NCBI RefSeq assembly: GCF_027595985.1
Contig: NC_073307.1
Span: 10,188,432-10,252,431, forward strand
DNA from: Sorex araneus
Taxonomy: Eukaryota; Chordata; Mammalia; Eulipotyphla; Soricidae
Length of the DNA: 64,000 nt
Reading direction: 5' to 3'
In this document: positions 1 to 12,117 of the stretch, piece by piece
Layout: the number at the start of each line of letters is the position of its first letter
Numbering within the stretch: position 1 is the stretch's first letter
Made by a program: the position numbers and the translations under genes
The notes under the pieces: generated by a model
Databases searched by the model: none
Seen by the model: only the letters and a program-made list of their open reading frames with translations
What the model was told of the DNA's origin: nothing

Positions 1-611
1 GTGCTACTTTTCCATGTCTTTTCAAAGACTATCTTATATTACTCAAATAATTTTACCTCCTCTTATTATGATCTGAGAAGAGAGTCATTACAAAAATAAG
101 TAGAGCTATAGCTTTATTTTTTTAAAAAAACTTATTCATTACAAAATTAGTTTTAGTTCATGCTGTGACATAGAATATCAAAGCCTGGGTTTTCTAGTCA
201 TCATTATTAGCCATTTGTGGCAGCACCATTTGCTAAAAGACTTCCAGTTTATCATTAATTGCTTTTCACTTTTTTTGCAAAATATCAACTACGTATCTGT
301 CTAGCTCTAAAATCTTTTCCGTTGTACTAAAAATCTTGTATAATATTTAGTTCATAGTAGCAAATAGCTTAAAATATTCCAAATGTCCATTAATGAGAGG
401 CAATGACCCATTGTTTTTCACAGTTATGCAGATACATTTTGAAAAATAACTTAACAATTTCAGTGTGTTGATCTCATAGAAAGAATTGTAGAAACTCAAA
501 GGGCCTTCTTTCTAACACACCTAAATTCTTGGTGTAGCCATAGTGGTTGAAATCCTCTGTTCTGAAGATTATTCTTATCTGCATAAAAAGAGTTACTGCA
601 AAAATACTACT
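1..611. other. unassigned AT-rich DNA
   Basis: No repeat, RNA gene or convincing reading frame was recognised. Composition is AT-rich with short homopolymers only. Confidence 0.5.
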
Positions 612-795
612 AGGGCTGGATGGCACAGTGGGTAGGGCGCTTGCCTTGCACATAAGCGACCTGCTTCCATCGCAGGCATCTCTATGATTCTTTGAGCCCT
701 GTCAAGAGAAATTCGTGAGTGCAGAACCAGAAGTAATACCTGAGCATCACTGGGTGTGCTTCTCCTCACCTTCCACAGCCCCCCAAAAGCACTGC
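612..795 (+). mobile_element. SINE-A copy, diverged
   Basis: The tRNA-like head reads GGGCTGGATGGCACAGTGGG, followed by GCTTGCCTTGCACA; the B box is badly decayed (GCTTCCATCGC). The 3' part has the SINE-A tail words AGTAATACCTGAGCATCACT and GGGTGTG, then a C-rich/A-rich end at CCCCCCAAAAG. No target-site duplication was found, so this is an older copy. Confidence 0.8.
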
Positions 796-906
796 TGTTT
801 AAAACCTGACTGGGCATGAAAAGGTCCCACTGGTAGAGTCCTTAAGGGATTACCATCATATATGTGATCTGTTGTTAACAAGATGTCCTCAGGTGCTTTA
901 AATATA

Positions 907-1153
907 GGCTGAAGAGATAGCACAGTGGATAGTGGGGTTGCTTTGCACATGGTTGACCAGCTTCGAATCCTTTGACCCTCTCAGAGAGCCGGGCAAACTA
1001 AGAAGAGTATCTCGCTCCCACAGCAGAGCCTTGTGAGCTCCCCATGGCGTATTTGATATGCCAAAAATAGTAACAAGTCTCACAATGGACACATTACTGG
1101 TGCCTGATCGAGCAAATCGATGAACAATGGGATGACAATGCTACAGTGCTACA
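907..1153 (+). mobile_element. SINE-R copy, full length, with target duplication
   Basis: Full head-to-tail copy: A box GATAGCACAGTGGATAG, B box-like GCTTCGAATCC, the middle module with ATTTGATATGCCAAAAATAG, and the 3' block ending in ACAATGCTACAGTGCTACA. It is flanked by a perfect 14-bp direct repeat GTGCTTTAAATATA (893-906 and 1154-1167). There is no poly(A) tail; the element ends in an 8-bp tandem repeat. Confidence 0.92.
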
Positions 1154-1167
1154 GTGCTTTAAATATA

Positions 1168-1624
1168 AAGGAACAACAACAACAAAAATAATGGTGAATG
1201 GATGTGAAAACTTGTCACAAGTATTTAGCTGGGGTAACAAATATGAGATCTCTGCTTCTGAAGAAGGTTCACATTCCTCATTCCCAGAAGCATGTCAGAC
1301 ACTGCTCTCCTCATAAACTCAAAATTTTGCTTGGCATTTCTAAAGCAATTTTATTGTCTCTTTGATAAACTTGTATGATGTTTAGTTTTATGTAGTCAGG
1401 TATTTGATTATGGAGGGTATTCCATTTATAAACTTTAAGGGAATACTGAAAAATATCTGAAAGAGGGAGGAATCTTAGAAGACATCTGAAGAATAAGCAT
1501 CATATTCTGCTGACTACATAGTTGCTATGGCAACTACTCACTTGTAATTGCAGCAAGAAAGTGGCAATAGACATCATGTAAATAAATGAATATGTTTGTG
1601 TCAAGTAAAGCCCTGTTAAAAGAT
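1168..1624. other. unassigned
   Basis: AT-rich DNA with no feature recognised. Confidence 0.45.
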
Positions 1625-1805
1625 TCTTAAATTTGGGGGGTTAGAAGGAAGAGACTTTGGGATCCTGGGGAAGGACAGGGGAGTGATGGTGAGAGGTGTG
1701 GTGTTGGAATTGTGTGCATGGGGAAACATTATTAGTAGATTAACAGTATTGTATATAATAGACTCTCAATCAAAAAAATTAAGTCAATGAAATAAAATTA
1801 AACTG
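1625..1805 (+). mobile_element. probable old L1 3'-UTR fragment
   Basis: A G-rich segment (GGGGAAGGACAGGGGAG) is followed by GTGTTGGAATTGTGTG and an AT-rich end with TGAAATAAAATTAAA, a layout like the 3' UTR plus A-rich tail of mammalian L1. No open reading frame or target duplication was found. An unrelated old retroposon is possible. Confidence 0.35.
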
Positions 1806-2346
1806 ATATTTCAAAAATATTTCAGAAATTTGGATGTATATAATTTTCATGTAACTAAAATGACCATTGTTTAGATTTTATCAGTTATTTAAGATGGGAA
1901 AGAAACAAAAGCGTAGCACAAAATGCTCTATTTTAAGAGCAGTATGTAAATAGCTGGAGAACTTGTGATCTGAGGGTCCTCGTTGTCTTCTCTGTCTGGT
2001 ATAGATTGAGGAATATATAAATTATTATTGTGGCTGTAAGATTCCTCTTTGATAGAGATTAGGCAATTATATGCCTATATAATTTTTATATGACAGTGCA
2101 CAACATTTTATAAACACAGTATCTTCTTTCCATTTGACTAGATTTAAAAGTGAAGCAGGCAGGCAGATTAGAGGAACCTGCCAATGATTTTCTTTGTAGG
2201 AGTATTAGAGAAGTTGCTTGTCACCAGCCTTGAAGTATCACAGAGACTAATTTTAATGCTTTTGCTTTGTTTCCACATATAATTTATGATACTAATGACA
2301 TGTTGCAAGATGCTTTATAATATTACAAATATATACATATTAAACA
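1806..2346. other. unassigned
   Basis: AT-rich DNA, nothing recognised. Confidence 0.45.
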
Positions 2347-2601
2347 GGACTGGAGCAATAGCACAGCGGGTAGGGCATTTGCCTTGCATGAGGCCTACCT
2401 GGGGATCAATTCCTCCATCCCTCTTGGAGAACCTGACAAGCTACCGAGAGTATCCCGCCCACATGGCAGAGCCTGGCAAGCTACCCGTGGCGTATTCGAT
2501 ATGCCAAAAACAGTAACAAGTCTCACAATGGAGACATTGCTGGTGCCCGCTCGAGCAAATTTATAAACAATGGACAACAGTGCAGTGCTACAGTGCTACA
2601 G
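2347..2601 (+). mobile_element. SINE-R copy, full length
   Basis: Head GGACTGGAGCAATAGCACAG with GCGGGTAGGGCATTTGCCTT; B box partly decayed (GGGGATCAATTCC). The middle module contains two CTGGCAAGCTACC-type repeats and TATTCGATATGCCAAAAAC; the 3' block ends in three CAGTGCTA repeats. Flanks share only a weak ATTAA(A)CA match. Confidence 0.9.
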
Positions 2602-2992
2602 TTCAAGAATTAACATTGCCCATTATCAATTTCACAAAGAGAAAATTGTGAATTTGAAGTAAAGGAAATTTTTAACATTTAAAGTGTATATTACATTCTT
2701 CAATTTGTCGTTATTAAAATAGATACCAAGTGTTGAAACAGAGAATATCTCAAGTAGATCCTAAACACATTAACTATTTAAAATATAGTTTCAGCTGTTT
2801 TGTTTCTAGGGTACATCAATGGATAATAGAATAGAAATTTTCCTTTCAAGGAACCAACCACTCTTATGAATGAGAGATTGACATTTTAAAAGCAATATTT
2901 GAACTTTTTTCCCTTTCTAGCTTAACATAAAGAAAAATTTGAGGAACCATATTAAAGTTATGTTGTCCAGAATTAACCAAGTTGCCAATTTC
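2602..2992. other. unassigned
   Basis: AT-rich; nothing recognised. Confidence 0.45.
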
Positions 2993-3174
2993 TGTATCAC
3001 TGTCACTGTATCACTGTCATCCCGTTGCTCATCGATTTGCTCAAGCAGACACTAGTAACATCTCCAGTGTAAAATTTGTTACTGTTTTTGGCATGTCGAA
3101 TATACCATGGGGAGCTTGCCAGGCTCTGCCCTGCGGGTGAGATACTCTCAGTAGCTTGCCAGGCTCTCGGAGAG
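2993..3174 (-). mobile_element. SINE-R, 5'-truncated copy
   Basis: Reverse-strand copy keeping only the 3' two thirds: tail repeats (TGTATCACTGTCACTGTATC on the plus strand), the 3' block, the GCATGTCGAATATACCATGG module, and a break at GGCTCTCGGAGAG. The tRNA-like head is missing, which fits 5' truncation during target-primed reverse transcription. Confidence 0.88.
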
Positions 3175-3644
3175 TGAAGTATATATACTTCAGTAATGAT
3201 TTCATCCCATGATGGTAAAAAAAAATTAAATAGAGCTCTTTCTGAAGATGAATTTGAATGGGATTTATTAGAATGGAAATGAATTTTCGTTTTTACCTAT
3301 ATCACATTACTAAAATTAACTATCAATGGAGATTATATATCTTTACATAAAGGCTCCAGAAGACCCATTTGCAGATTTCTTAGGGACAAAACATCTAGAA
3401 TCCGGATCTCAAACAGCTTTTCTAATATCATCATGAAGCATATCTTACAATATGTTAATCTTTTGAACAAGAATACAACAATATACTGAATATACAGGAA
3501 TCAAAATTTCCTATGTCTAACACATGATAAAATGTGTCTCTTAGATTTCTTTAATAAATTACATATAATGAATTATAATTTAACAAGTCAATTGCATGAA
3601 CAGAGAACATAAACTTTTATAAGAATAAAATACTCTTTAAATCA
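3175..3644. other. unassigned
   Basis: AT-rich; nothing recognised. Confidence 0.45.
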
Positions 3645-3897
3645 ATGATGGGACTGGAGCCATAGCACAGCAAGTAGGATGTTTGCCTTGCACACAGCCG
3701 ACCTGGGTTCGATTCCCTCGTACCTCCCAGAGAACCTGGCAAGCTACCGAGAGTATCCTGCCCACATGGCAGAACTTGGCAAGCTACCCGTGGCATATTC
3801 GATATGCCTGAAATAGCAACAACAAGTCTCACAATGGGGACATTACTGGTGCACGCTTGAGCAAATAATGAACAACGGGCAGACAGTACTACAGTGC
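3645..3897 (+). mobile_element. SINE-R copy with intact B box
   Basis: The head begins GGACTGGAGCCATAGCACAG at 3651 and the B box is a perfect GGTTCGATTCC at 3706-3716. The middle module and 3' block are complete and the tail is ACTACAGTGC. A 7-bp direct repeat TAAATCA flanks it (3638-3644 and 3898-3904), leaving six extra bases ahead of the head. Confidence 0.9.
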
Positions 3898-3904
3898 TAA
3901 ATCA

Positions 3905-5249
3905 CATTTGACATTTGAAAAATTATCAATTAATTTCTTTAATAGTAAACCACAAAAGTACCCAAGACAAAATGTTAGCAGTGTTATATTTAACATTTAA
4001 ATTATTAAAATATAATGTAAGATGAACAGAAGTAACATGGTTAAACAAAAATGTTCAGGTACATATCCTGAATATTTCCAATTTTCTCTCAAAATACAAA
4101 GTCCTGAATGGATATTTTACAGGTAACAAACATCGGAGGGTGCTTGCTAATACACATCTGAAATGACATTTTCTTAGTACGACCTTTCTTTCTAACAATA
4201 ACTTATATTTTAATTAAATTGTACCATTTTATGTCAAATATCTCTGTCATATATTTTCATATTTCTTTGTCAGAACTCATAGTTAAAGGTCATGGGCTTG
4301 AATAATTATTGAGATTAACAGATTTTGGTAATTTATGCAAAAATGACAGACACATGGTAGTTTTCTTTCAGAATATTGAAAACTGCTAAAGTTTGAATAG
4401 ACTTGAGGGAAACAATAAAAGAATAAAATGAAACAAATGGCTATAAAAAGTTAAAAAAACTAAAAGTTTGTCTCTATTGGCTGAGGAGTTTATGTTTTCT
4501 ATTTTGTATTGTTAATACTATTTCTCAGTTTTTGAAAAATGTGACTATATGAAGAGTTGAATGATAAGGAGATAAATCCTATTTTATTAATAAATATCAT
4601 ATTGTTGCTTATAGTATTATGAAAGGCACTAATATACTGCTCTTCAGTGATTTAAACTTAATAGTATAATCCCCAAATTTTGTAATGAACATAGAAGGCA
4701 AAGATGTAAGAAAACAGAATGGGGAAATAAACTGATGGCAATACTGAGTAACACAATCACACTTATGATTGTATATTACGATTGTCTTCGTATATTCATT
4801 TTACTTATGTATATATCATTTTATTCAATGAAATGACATTACAAATTTAATCACATTTAATCTATTTTCTTATTTTCATAGAAATTTCCAAATGGTATAA
4901 ATATGGGTGAAGATATTAACAACTTTTATAATATGTGTTTGTTTTAACAAAAAAATTTTGAAAAATTAAAAGTTTAGCAAATAAGGATTTGGTTAAATTG
5001 CAGAGTTGTTTTTGGCATAGAATTATCCAGCCTCATAGAACAATGAACCATCTTGAGATTAGATGACATCTGAACTTCCAAAATACATTATTAAGTGAAA
5101 TGAGCAAGGTAAAGTAATTAATATATAACATGTACCATAGTATGTGGATAATACATAAAATATATTTATATTTGTGCTTGTTCAATTATATAGCTCTCCA
5201 TAAATTGTCTCAAATTACTCATCAATTTTGTCATCATGAAATTAAATAC
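3905..5249. other. unassigned 1.3 kb
   Basis: AT-rich sequence without recognisable repeat, exon or RNA gene. Confidence 0.45.
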
Positions 5250-5412
5250 AGGGGCGGAATAAATAGTTCCAGCAGGTCAGGCACTTGCCTTGTATGTGGC
5301 AGTCTTGAATTCAATCCCCACCCCTTCATATGGTCCCTCAGAGCCAGGAGTCAACTCTGAGCACTGCCAGCTATGGCCCCAGAGTCAACCAACTAACCAA
5401 CCAACCAAATTA
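5250..5412 (+). mobile_element. SINE-A copy, old
   Basis: Diverged head (GGGGCGGAATAAATAGTTCC, then GGCACTTGCCTTGTATG) and tail words CAGAGCCAGGAGTCAACTC and GAGCACTGCCAGCTATGGCCC. It ends in a small (CCAA)n run at 5388-5412 that replaces the A tail. Confidence 0.7.
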
Positions 5413-6153
5413 AACAAACAAAGGAACAAGAACACAAAGAAGTAAGAAGAAATATGAATAAAAGGTAAAGCCAAAGTTATTTCGGGATGAGTGTGTTGAA
5501 AGGTTTTTGCATTTCTGCAGCCGTGGAGCTTTTTGAGTATATTTTGCTTACAACTTGGGATTCTAGGTTTAGTTCAGACTTGGGGTGTTAATTAGTAGTG
5601 ATAAAGATGGTGAGAAAACTCCAGAGCATTAGTGATAATTCCAACATCCCAGGCATGGGTTTCCATCTGAAATGTAAAAATGCACACCTCTGAAATGAGG
5701 TAATTTGCTCGGGAGAAATTGATGCCATGTTATTGATGCTCATTGCTTCAAGAGTATGAGGATGACGGGTGTTCCTTTTATAGCTTTGTCCCATAGCCAA
5801 TACGGTTCCATAATGAATTTCATATTGTGTATATAAAAATCATAGACACTAATATATATTAGACATAACATAGATTCGAGATTATTATCTGGGAGGCCAG
5901 TTAGAAAACTACTATTTTAGCTTCAATGTCATTTGAAGGCCATTTGCTTTTACAGTCTCTTTATAAACCAATGACTCAACTTTGATATTATAATCATATC
6001 TGCCAAAATTTATAATCATAAATTCAACTTTGTATTAGAAATTTATGACTGGTTGTCAAAATGAACTTCATATCTTCTTCCAATAGAAAATAAAACGGGG
6101 AATCCTGCAAACTGTTGCCCTAATTCTGTGTGTGCTTTGTGTGTATGTGTGAG
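5413..6153. other. unassigned
   Basis: AT-rich; ends in a short imperfect TG-rich run (6129-6162). Nothing else recognised. Confidence 0.45.
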
Positions 6154-6235
6154 TGTGTGTGTTTGGTGATGTCTTTGGGGTTAGAACCCAAGATCTAACA
6201 TATACAAGGCAGACATTCTCCAACCCTGGACACCC
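6154..6235 (-). mobile_element. tRNA-derived SINE fragment
   Basis: Only the head and B-box region remain: GGGGTTAGAACCCAAGATCT followed by ACAAGGCAGACATTCTCCA, the reverse of a tRNA-like head. Confidence 0.4.
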
Positions 6236-6342
6236 TGAACTCATTTTGAACTCAATTCAACTCAAGAACAACCTTGATACACTATTTCACATGTTGTTGC
6301 TGATATATATATTTTCTTTTAAACTGAGGGATAAAAGACGGG

Positions 6343-6596
6343 CAGGGGCGATGTGTCAGGGGTTGGGCATATGCCCTACACAAGTTGGGTCCCAAGTTCA
6401 ACAGGTATCATCACATGGCCCACTGACTTCTTTCTGCCAGCTGGAGGACACTGAACACCACTGGTGTGACCCTGGAGGTCCCTTATCTTTCTTTGCCGAA
6501 GCATCACCACAACACAGAGTCCCTGGCATTGAACCGTCTAACCCAATTGACCAGTATCTCCCCTGGCTTCTTGGGAAACCCTCCAAAAGGCAGCAG
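6343..6596 (+). mobile_element. SINE-A-like variant, old
   Basis: The head-like segment CAGGGGCGATGTGTCAGGGG leads to GGGCATATGCCCTACAC and a B-box-like CCCAAGTTCAAC. The downstream body repeats GAACACCACTGGTGTGACCC-type words seen in SINE-A tails. A 166-codon frame across it (6153-6653) is not convincing as a gene. Confidence 0.45.
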
Positions 6597-8039
6597 TTAA
6601 ATGTTACTTCTCTTTTATTGTATACTGTAGAGGTGTTTTATTACCAAGTTTGATGCTCAAAATGCTTAACAGTGACAAAAGTGACCTTGCTTTCCCTCTA
6701 ATATTTTTTTCTTCAAAAAGTTCAGTAAGTCTTTCATGCTCCTTCATTACATTGGCATTGCTAGTTCAGCCGAGTCTCCCCAAGAGCCAAAGTGGATGAA
6801 AACTTCAGTTTTATATTTATATCTTGACTCACTCTGCTTGGATTTATCATGTTGTGACAAATTTATTACCAGAACTTTGCCCACTGTGAAGATTCTGATA
6901 GTGTTTCATTATGAAATATAAAGTACATCTGCAGGATTGTACAAACACCCTATGATTGAGTACAGTGTTTGAGAGATATTAGAAAGGCTATATTGTGTTC
7001 ATTGTTAGCAGAGAATTTCTAGTTTATAACCTTGATTTTATCCTTATATGATCTCTGACTTACCCTATCTGTGCACTTTCCTAATATTTTCCTAATAGAT
7101 CTCTAAAGGCATTTTAACATAGTTTAAAAATTGTGTATTTATGAGCACCTGGTAACAGTATAAATGGGTGTCACTTCTTTGTGTTTTTTCTAGAAGTTAA
7201 AATTAGTTCATTTTTTTGTTCTATCTTAGTACTGCAGATCAAATATATATTGCATTGCATTTAATTAAATTGAAGGAACATATTACATATTGTATCTTTT
7301 CATCCAGAAATTACAGAATCCATTGCATAGATAAATGTGTCAGTGGGCAATAAAAAAGTAGTTTTTTAGAGAAAAATAAAACTTTAGAACAAGATAGTTA
7401 CTGGTAAGAATAACAAATGGCATTTATAAATTTTGAGGGGAAAATGCCTAGAATCATTTCATTTAGCTTGACAGAGTTCGCAAATGGAAATAGAATTCCT
7501 TTGATATACCTTTGATTGCTGTTTTCCATAGCTCCAAAATATTTGTCAAAGACTTGTTAAAAATATTTTAGAAAAAAACAACCTTTAATTATGAGGATAG
7601 GAAACTGCTGAATACTCAACTTGAAGAAAAAGTGAATACTGTTGATCAGAATCTCCGGTCTGACTTTGTAGGTTCTTCTGTGAGATGTTGTATCCTGTTC
7701 TCATATATTTATTTAAAGTATTTGTACAATTTCAGGATGAACCAGTTAAGTAAACTCTGAAAATTGTAGCTCTCTGAATACAGTGATTTGGAACACTGTG
7801 CTTCTCTTTCCTGTTCTCTAACCCATTCTTAGTTTTCATACAGTGCCCACAGAGACTACTAAAGGAAAAATTTTCATTTAATATCAGTCACATCAACAAA
7901 TCAACTACAAAATCAGTGATGTTGCAGAGAGATGGAAAAATTGCACTATTATAGTTTAAAAATCAATTTTTGTGCTGTGGTGTTTAATTATAAAATTATG
8001 AAAGAAGTTCATGAATGCCACTGTAATGACAGGCTAGTT
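6597..8039. other. unassigned 1.4 kb
   Basis: AT-rich; no repeat or exon recognised. Confidence 0.45.
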
Positions 8040-8876
8040 TATTTATTTATTTTTCAGTTGGGTAATGTGGTCTCCAATAGTGATGATGTCTGTACTTAGA
8101 GCATAGAGAACTAACGTCCACCGAGGTGCCAAGAGTGCTCTACTTCTGCTCTGTTCCTCCTGTTTCACCTCATTCCTTCCTCTCTTCCCTTGACCCCTTC
8201 CCCTCCAGTTTGGTAACCTCAGTTCTGTCATCAGAGCACATGGGTTTGTTTTCATCGGATATTTCTGTCCCTTAATTTCTTTCCATAGCAAGTATGAATG
8301 AGACATCCAGCACTTGTACTTGGATTTCTGACACATCTCTTTTTCTGACATCCTCTAGTTCCATTCAACTTACTGTAGCAAAAGTCAACATTCCATTATT
8401 TCTCATAACTGAGTAGTATTCCATGGGGCTGGATCGGCTGACCCTGGTTCGATTCCTCTGCCCCTCTCGAAGAGCCCGGCAAGCGACAGAGTATCTCGCC
8501 CACACACCAGAGCCTTGCATGCTACCCATGATGTATTTGATATGGCAAAAACAGTAACAACAAGTCTCACAATGAAAATGTTACTGGTACCCGCTCGAGC
8601 AACTTGATGAGCAAAGGGATGACAGTGATACAGTATTCCATGATGTATATACCTATGTGTATATGTACATATAAATTACAATTTCTTTAGCTATTTGGCT
8701 TGCTTCCAGATTTTGGCTATTGTAAATAGTGCCACAGTGATTATAGTTGTGCCTGTGTTCTTTCCAATTAATATATTTTTTGTATTCTTGGCATATGTGC
8801 CCAAATGTGAAATTACTGGATCATATGTAAAATCTATTTCCAAATATTTGGGAAGGTTGCAAACTGATATCTATAA
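8040..8876 (-). mobile_element. L1 3' end (ORF2 C-terminus and 3' UTR), old
   Basis: Read on the minus strand, 8876 to 8643 matches the end of L1 ORF2: on the plus strand CCAGATTTTGGCTATTGTAA and GAGTAGTATTCCATG are the usual antisense L1 words. It continues, after a SINE interruption at 8426-8631, into a 3' UTR and an AATAAATAAATAAA-type tail at 8040-8054. The reading frame is degraded. Orientation, word order and tail make L1 secure; the subfamily is not determined. Confidence 0.85.
8426..8631 (+). mobile_element. SINE-R copy lacking the A box, inserted in L1
   Basis: Begins GGGGCTGGA and jumps directly to TCGGCTGACCCTGGTTCGAT, so about 38 bp containing the whole A box is missing while the B box remains. 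The middle module, 3' block and tail are present. A perfect 11-bp target duplication AGTATTCCATG (8415-8425 and 8632-8642) lies in L1 sequence, so it inserted after the L1. Confidence 0.93.
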
Positions 8877-8944
8877 ATGCTGAACTTTTATTTATTGATA
8901 AATCATACAATAATACACACTAGACTTTAAAAAAATTGGTTTCT

Positions 8945-9085
8945 AATTTGGGTCAGAAAGATAATACAGCTGATAAGATGCTTGCCTTGAATACATCTGT
9001 TGAAGATTTGATGTTCAGAGCTGCATATGGTCCCATGAGAATGAGGAGTAAACCGGAGAACTTGGGTGGCCAAACTCCACCAATC
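8945..9085 (+). mobile_element. SINE-A copy, strongly diverged
   Basis: Traces of the head (GGGTCAGAAAGATAATACAG, GATGCTTGCCTTGAATAC) and of the CATATGGTCCC and AGGAGTAAACC tail words. B box decayed. Confidence 0.6.
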
Positions 9086-9885
9086 GTTTATAAATATTTA
9101 ATATTTTTCCAAATTAACTTATGGAAACATTATTCACTATGGGGTTAACAGTGTTTTAAATCAGATGATTTAACATCTGGGTGATCCTTAGGACTCCTTC
9201 TGGCCATCTGTCATATTGTCAGATTTATTAAGTCAGAATTTTGTATTTATTAGTCTATAATGTGGAAACATTATCTTACCACTATATAAGATTTTGTGGT
9301 TTTTATTTGTCACCTATTTCACCAAATTTTAAAATTATTTTCTCACAGAATCTTGACCAGTTCTACAGCAATATTTCTAGCAGAAGAGTGATTCCTAAAT
9401 AAAATATAAAAATATTACAAATGTTTTGTCAGCTGCAAATGCATTGACATAGTCTAAGAAAATGAGAATGCAATGTTACATTTTGAAAGTAATTCTCAGC
9501 AGTCAACATACTGTTTGCCAAACAGAAATGCATTAAAAATATATAAAAATGATTTTCCCCCTTCCATTATTATTATTATTATTTGAATTCTGTATTTCTC
9601 ACCTTGAATTTCATCAGCAAAATGATGTCATGGTACACTTGGAGTTTCAATTTTCATAAAAAGTTTATGAGGAGGTAGAATAAACTGTGAAGAGAATCTA
9701 TTAGTGATATCAGGAAAATCAGCTGTAGTATTTGAAATAATTATATTAAGTTGCTGAGGTCAACAGCTTCAAGAAACTTGGCATGCTTTATTCACCACTT
9801 ATAATGTAATAAATGAATTGTCTATCCATTTGGGGGATTTTTGATGTTATTTTAATGGTATCATTTGCATAGGTTATTTTGTTTT
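9086..9885. other. unassigned
   Basis: AT-rich; a short (ATT)n run at 9566-9583. Nothing else recognised. Confidence 0.45.
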
Positions 9886-9998
9886 GTTTTCTTCTCTTGT
9901 GTTGGGGGCCACATTCGTTTGTGCTCTCCCACCCTGGGCATCAGATCCAGGCCTTCTGTGAGCAGAGCATACAAGGTATACACTTAGCTTACTGAGAA
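9886..9998 (-). mobile_element. SINE-A fragment, old
   Basis: Plus strand shows GGGGGCCACATTCG, CATCAGATCCAGGCC and ACAAGGTATACACTTAGC, the reverse of tail, B box and head in the right order, with large gaps. Confidence 0.5.
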
Positions 9999-10837
9999 AA
10001 TAGTGGTGACTTAGCTCATTTATTTTTGTCCCATATTTTATTCATGATAAATATGCAAGTATTCTTCAAAGTAAGTCACCACATATTTGATGAAAGTCAG
10101 CATGCAATTTTTTTAATTAAAAAATGATCATTGATTCCTGGCATCACATAGTCACCCCACCAAGAGTGACCCCTTCACACAGAACTGGGAGTGCCACTGC
10201 ATTGATAGGAGGGGCACAAAGAGAAAAACAATATGTATATACATATATATTTTAACAGTCAGTGTTCTATTTTCAGAGAGAGTTTTAAAATCTATCAGTA
10301 TTTAATATTTTGTTTTTCCCTTGATGGTCAGTTACCTACCCAGACAATAACTTTGACCTCAGTATCCTTCAAATCAGTACAACAAAGGGCAAGAGTGATT
10401 TCAAATTGCTAGCACAAGTCTTGCTTTTCAATAAATGTAGGTGTCAAAGCAAATATTCTTCTCTTCTCTTGGAAATTGGCCGTGCCCTCTAATTCACATT
10501 ATCAATATCATCCTTTATATTTTTGTTGACTTTAGTCATTCAAGAAGGTAATAAAAATTAATGTAATATATAGGAGAAAATCTAGATTACTTTACTTGTA
10601 GGGACTATTTACATGCAAAACAAAGTTTATCCCATGAACAAATTAATCAGAAGATAATTCTAATGAATGTTATGTAAACTTTCTAAAATTTTTTGTTATT
10701 AGAACCCTTCCTGATTTCAGTTTTTCATAATTACTATCTATCTTGACCTCAGTCTGTCTTCACGATAACAGATGTCCTTTACTCTAACTGAAGACAAATT
10801 CTGAAGCTGATATGATGACAAGTTTTCTTTCCTCTTT

Positions 10838-10978
10838 TTGTTAGGGAATGGGGGCTAAACTGCCCCCTGTGATGCTCAAGGGTTACTCCTGGCTCTACGC
10901 GCAGGAATTACTTCTGGTGGTCCTTGAGGTACTACATCTGGTTGCCCTCGAGGTCTATGTCTGGGAACCAGTGTCTCT
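10838..10978 (-). mobile_element. SINE-A copy, tail half well kept
   Basis: TGATGCTCAAGGGTTACTCC, TGGCTCTACGCGCAGGAATT and ACTTCTGGTGGTCCTTGAGG are the reversed SINE-A tail. The head end is decayed or replaced (TCTGGGAACCAGTGTCTC). Confidence 0.7.
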
Positions 10979-11504
10979 GAGAAACATTTGCAGCTAGTTG
11001 ATCAAAATTTAATTATGGGTCTCTGGAGCAGGCCAGGTAAATGAGCTTATGTAACAACAGGGTGGAATGTGGGTCTTTCTTAAAAGTGTCATTTTATCTA
11101 CATCCTGGAATATAAATTTGAAGAACTTTGTTGCAAAATATGAAAGAAAATGTTTTCTGGTATGCTTCATTAATTTTTTTGAACATCTGTTAATTTCACT
11201 TGTTTTATTTCACTTGTAAAATACATGCACTTCTTTCCCATTCCTTCCACTCAAACTAATGAAAAATTGAAATAGTATGAATGTTTTCTTTTCAACATTT
11301 CCTTATATCCATATGTGCCTGATTTTATCCCTTATGGCCAAAGATTAATGAATTCTGAGATGAAAAGAATCTGTGTCCTTCAATATCCACAGCTCCTTGA
11401 GTATTTATTGTAGGTAATAGCAAACCAGAATTTCAATAGTTTCTGATGACTTTCCATTGCATGGTTTTCTAAACCTGCTTCACTGCATTGACTCTTCACT
11501 CCCT
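10979..11504. other. unassigned
   Basis: Nothing recognised. Confidence 0.45.
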
Positions 11505-11692
11505 TTTCTGTTTTTTTTCTCATAAACTTTTTCTTCTTCTCCATTCCCCTTCTCTCCCCTCCCCTCCCTATCTCTCTCATCACCTCTCTTCCCCTTTCTT
11601 ACTTTCCATATACTCTTCTCTTCCCCTTCCCTTTCCTCTTCCCATTTCTTTATACTCCCTTTCCTTCTAATTATTTCTCTTTCTTTGTTCAT
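11505..11692. repeat. polypyrimidine-rich low-complexity tract
   Basis: About 185 bp of almost pure C/T on the plus strand (words such as CTCCCCTCCCCTCCC and TCTTCCCCTTCCC), irregular rather than a perfect microsatellite. Reading frames across it on both strands are composition artefacts. Confidence 0.85.
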
Positions 11693-12117
11693 CTATATAA
11701 AACCAATAAGCTGATCTCTGAAGTCAGAATTACTGAAATGAGATCCTCACTCACTGTTGTTTTAATTATTTGGCTTTGTGAGTTAGAATTTTCTTTCATT
11801 GTCTCGGCTTCCACATACATGATTAAGCATTTACTTTCTTTTGCCCCTCTTAATTCTTTATCCTGAAAGAAATATGGATGTCTTCAAAATTGTTCTAATG
11901 CTTTATTATCATCCTAATGTGCTACAATATTTATTTTTGTAAATTTGGTTTCTAGACTTGATCATCTATTTATACCTACTATGTCTAAAAGGAAGCTGAA
12001 TTTCAAGAGCAAGAAGATAATGCTTTCAAGGAGAGGACATGACTAAGCACAAAAATAGTAGGTGGGCAAGAGTCCATCAGTATAAAGAAGTAAATATTGA
12101 TTTGTGACTTATGTAAC
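11693..12117. other. unassigned
   Basis: AT-rich; nothing recognised. Confidence 0.45.

Noticed and set aside
6153-6653. 166-codon plus-strand frame
   Set aside because: It spans old SINE sequence and a TG-rich run; peptide words correspond to SINE repeats.
10138-10228. Possible plus-strand SINE-A tail (CACATAGTCACCCCACCAAG, CAGAACTGGGAGTGCCAC)
   Set aside because: Word order is suggestive but too diverged, and no head was found.
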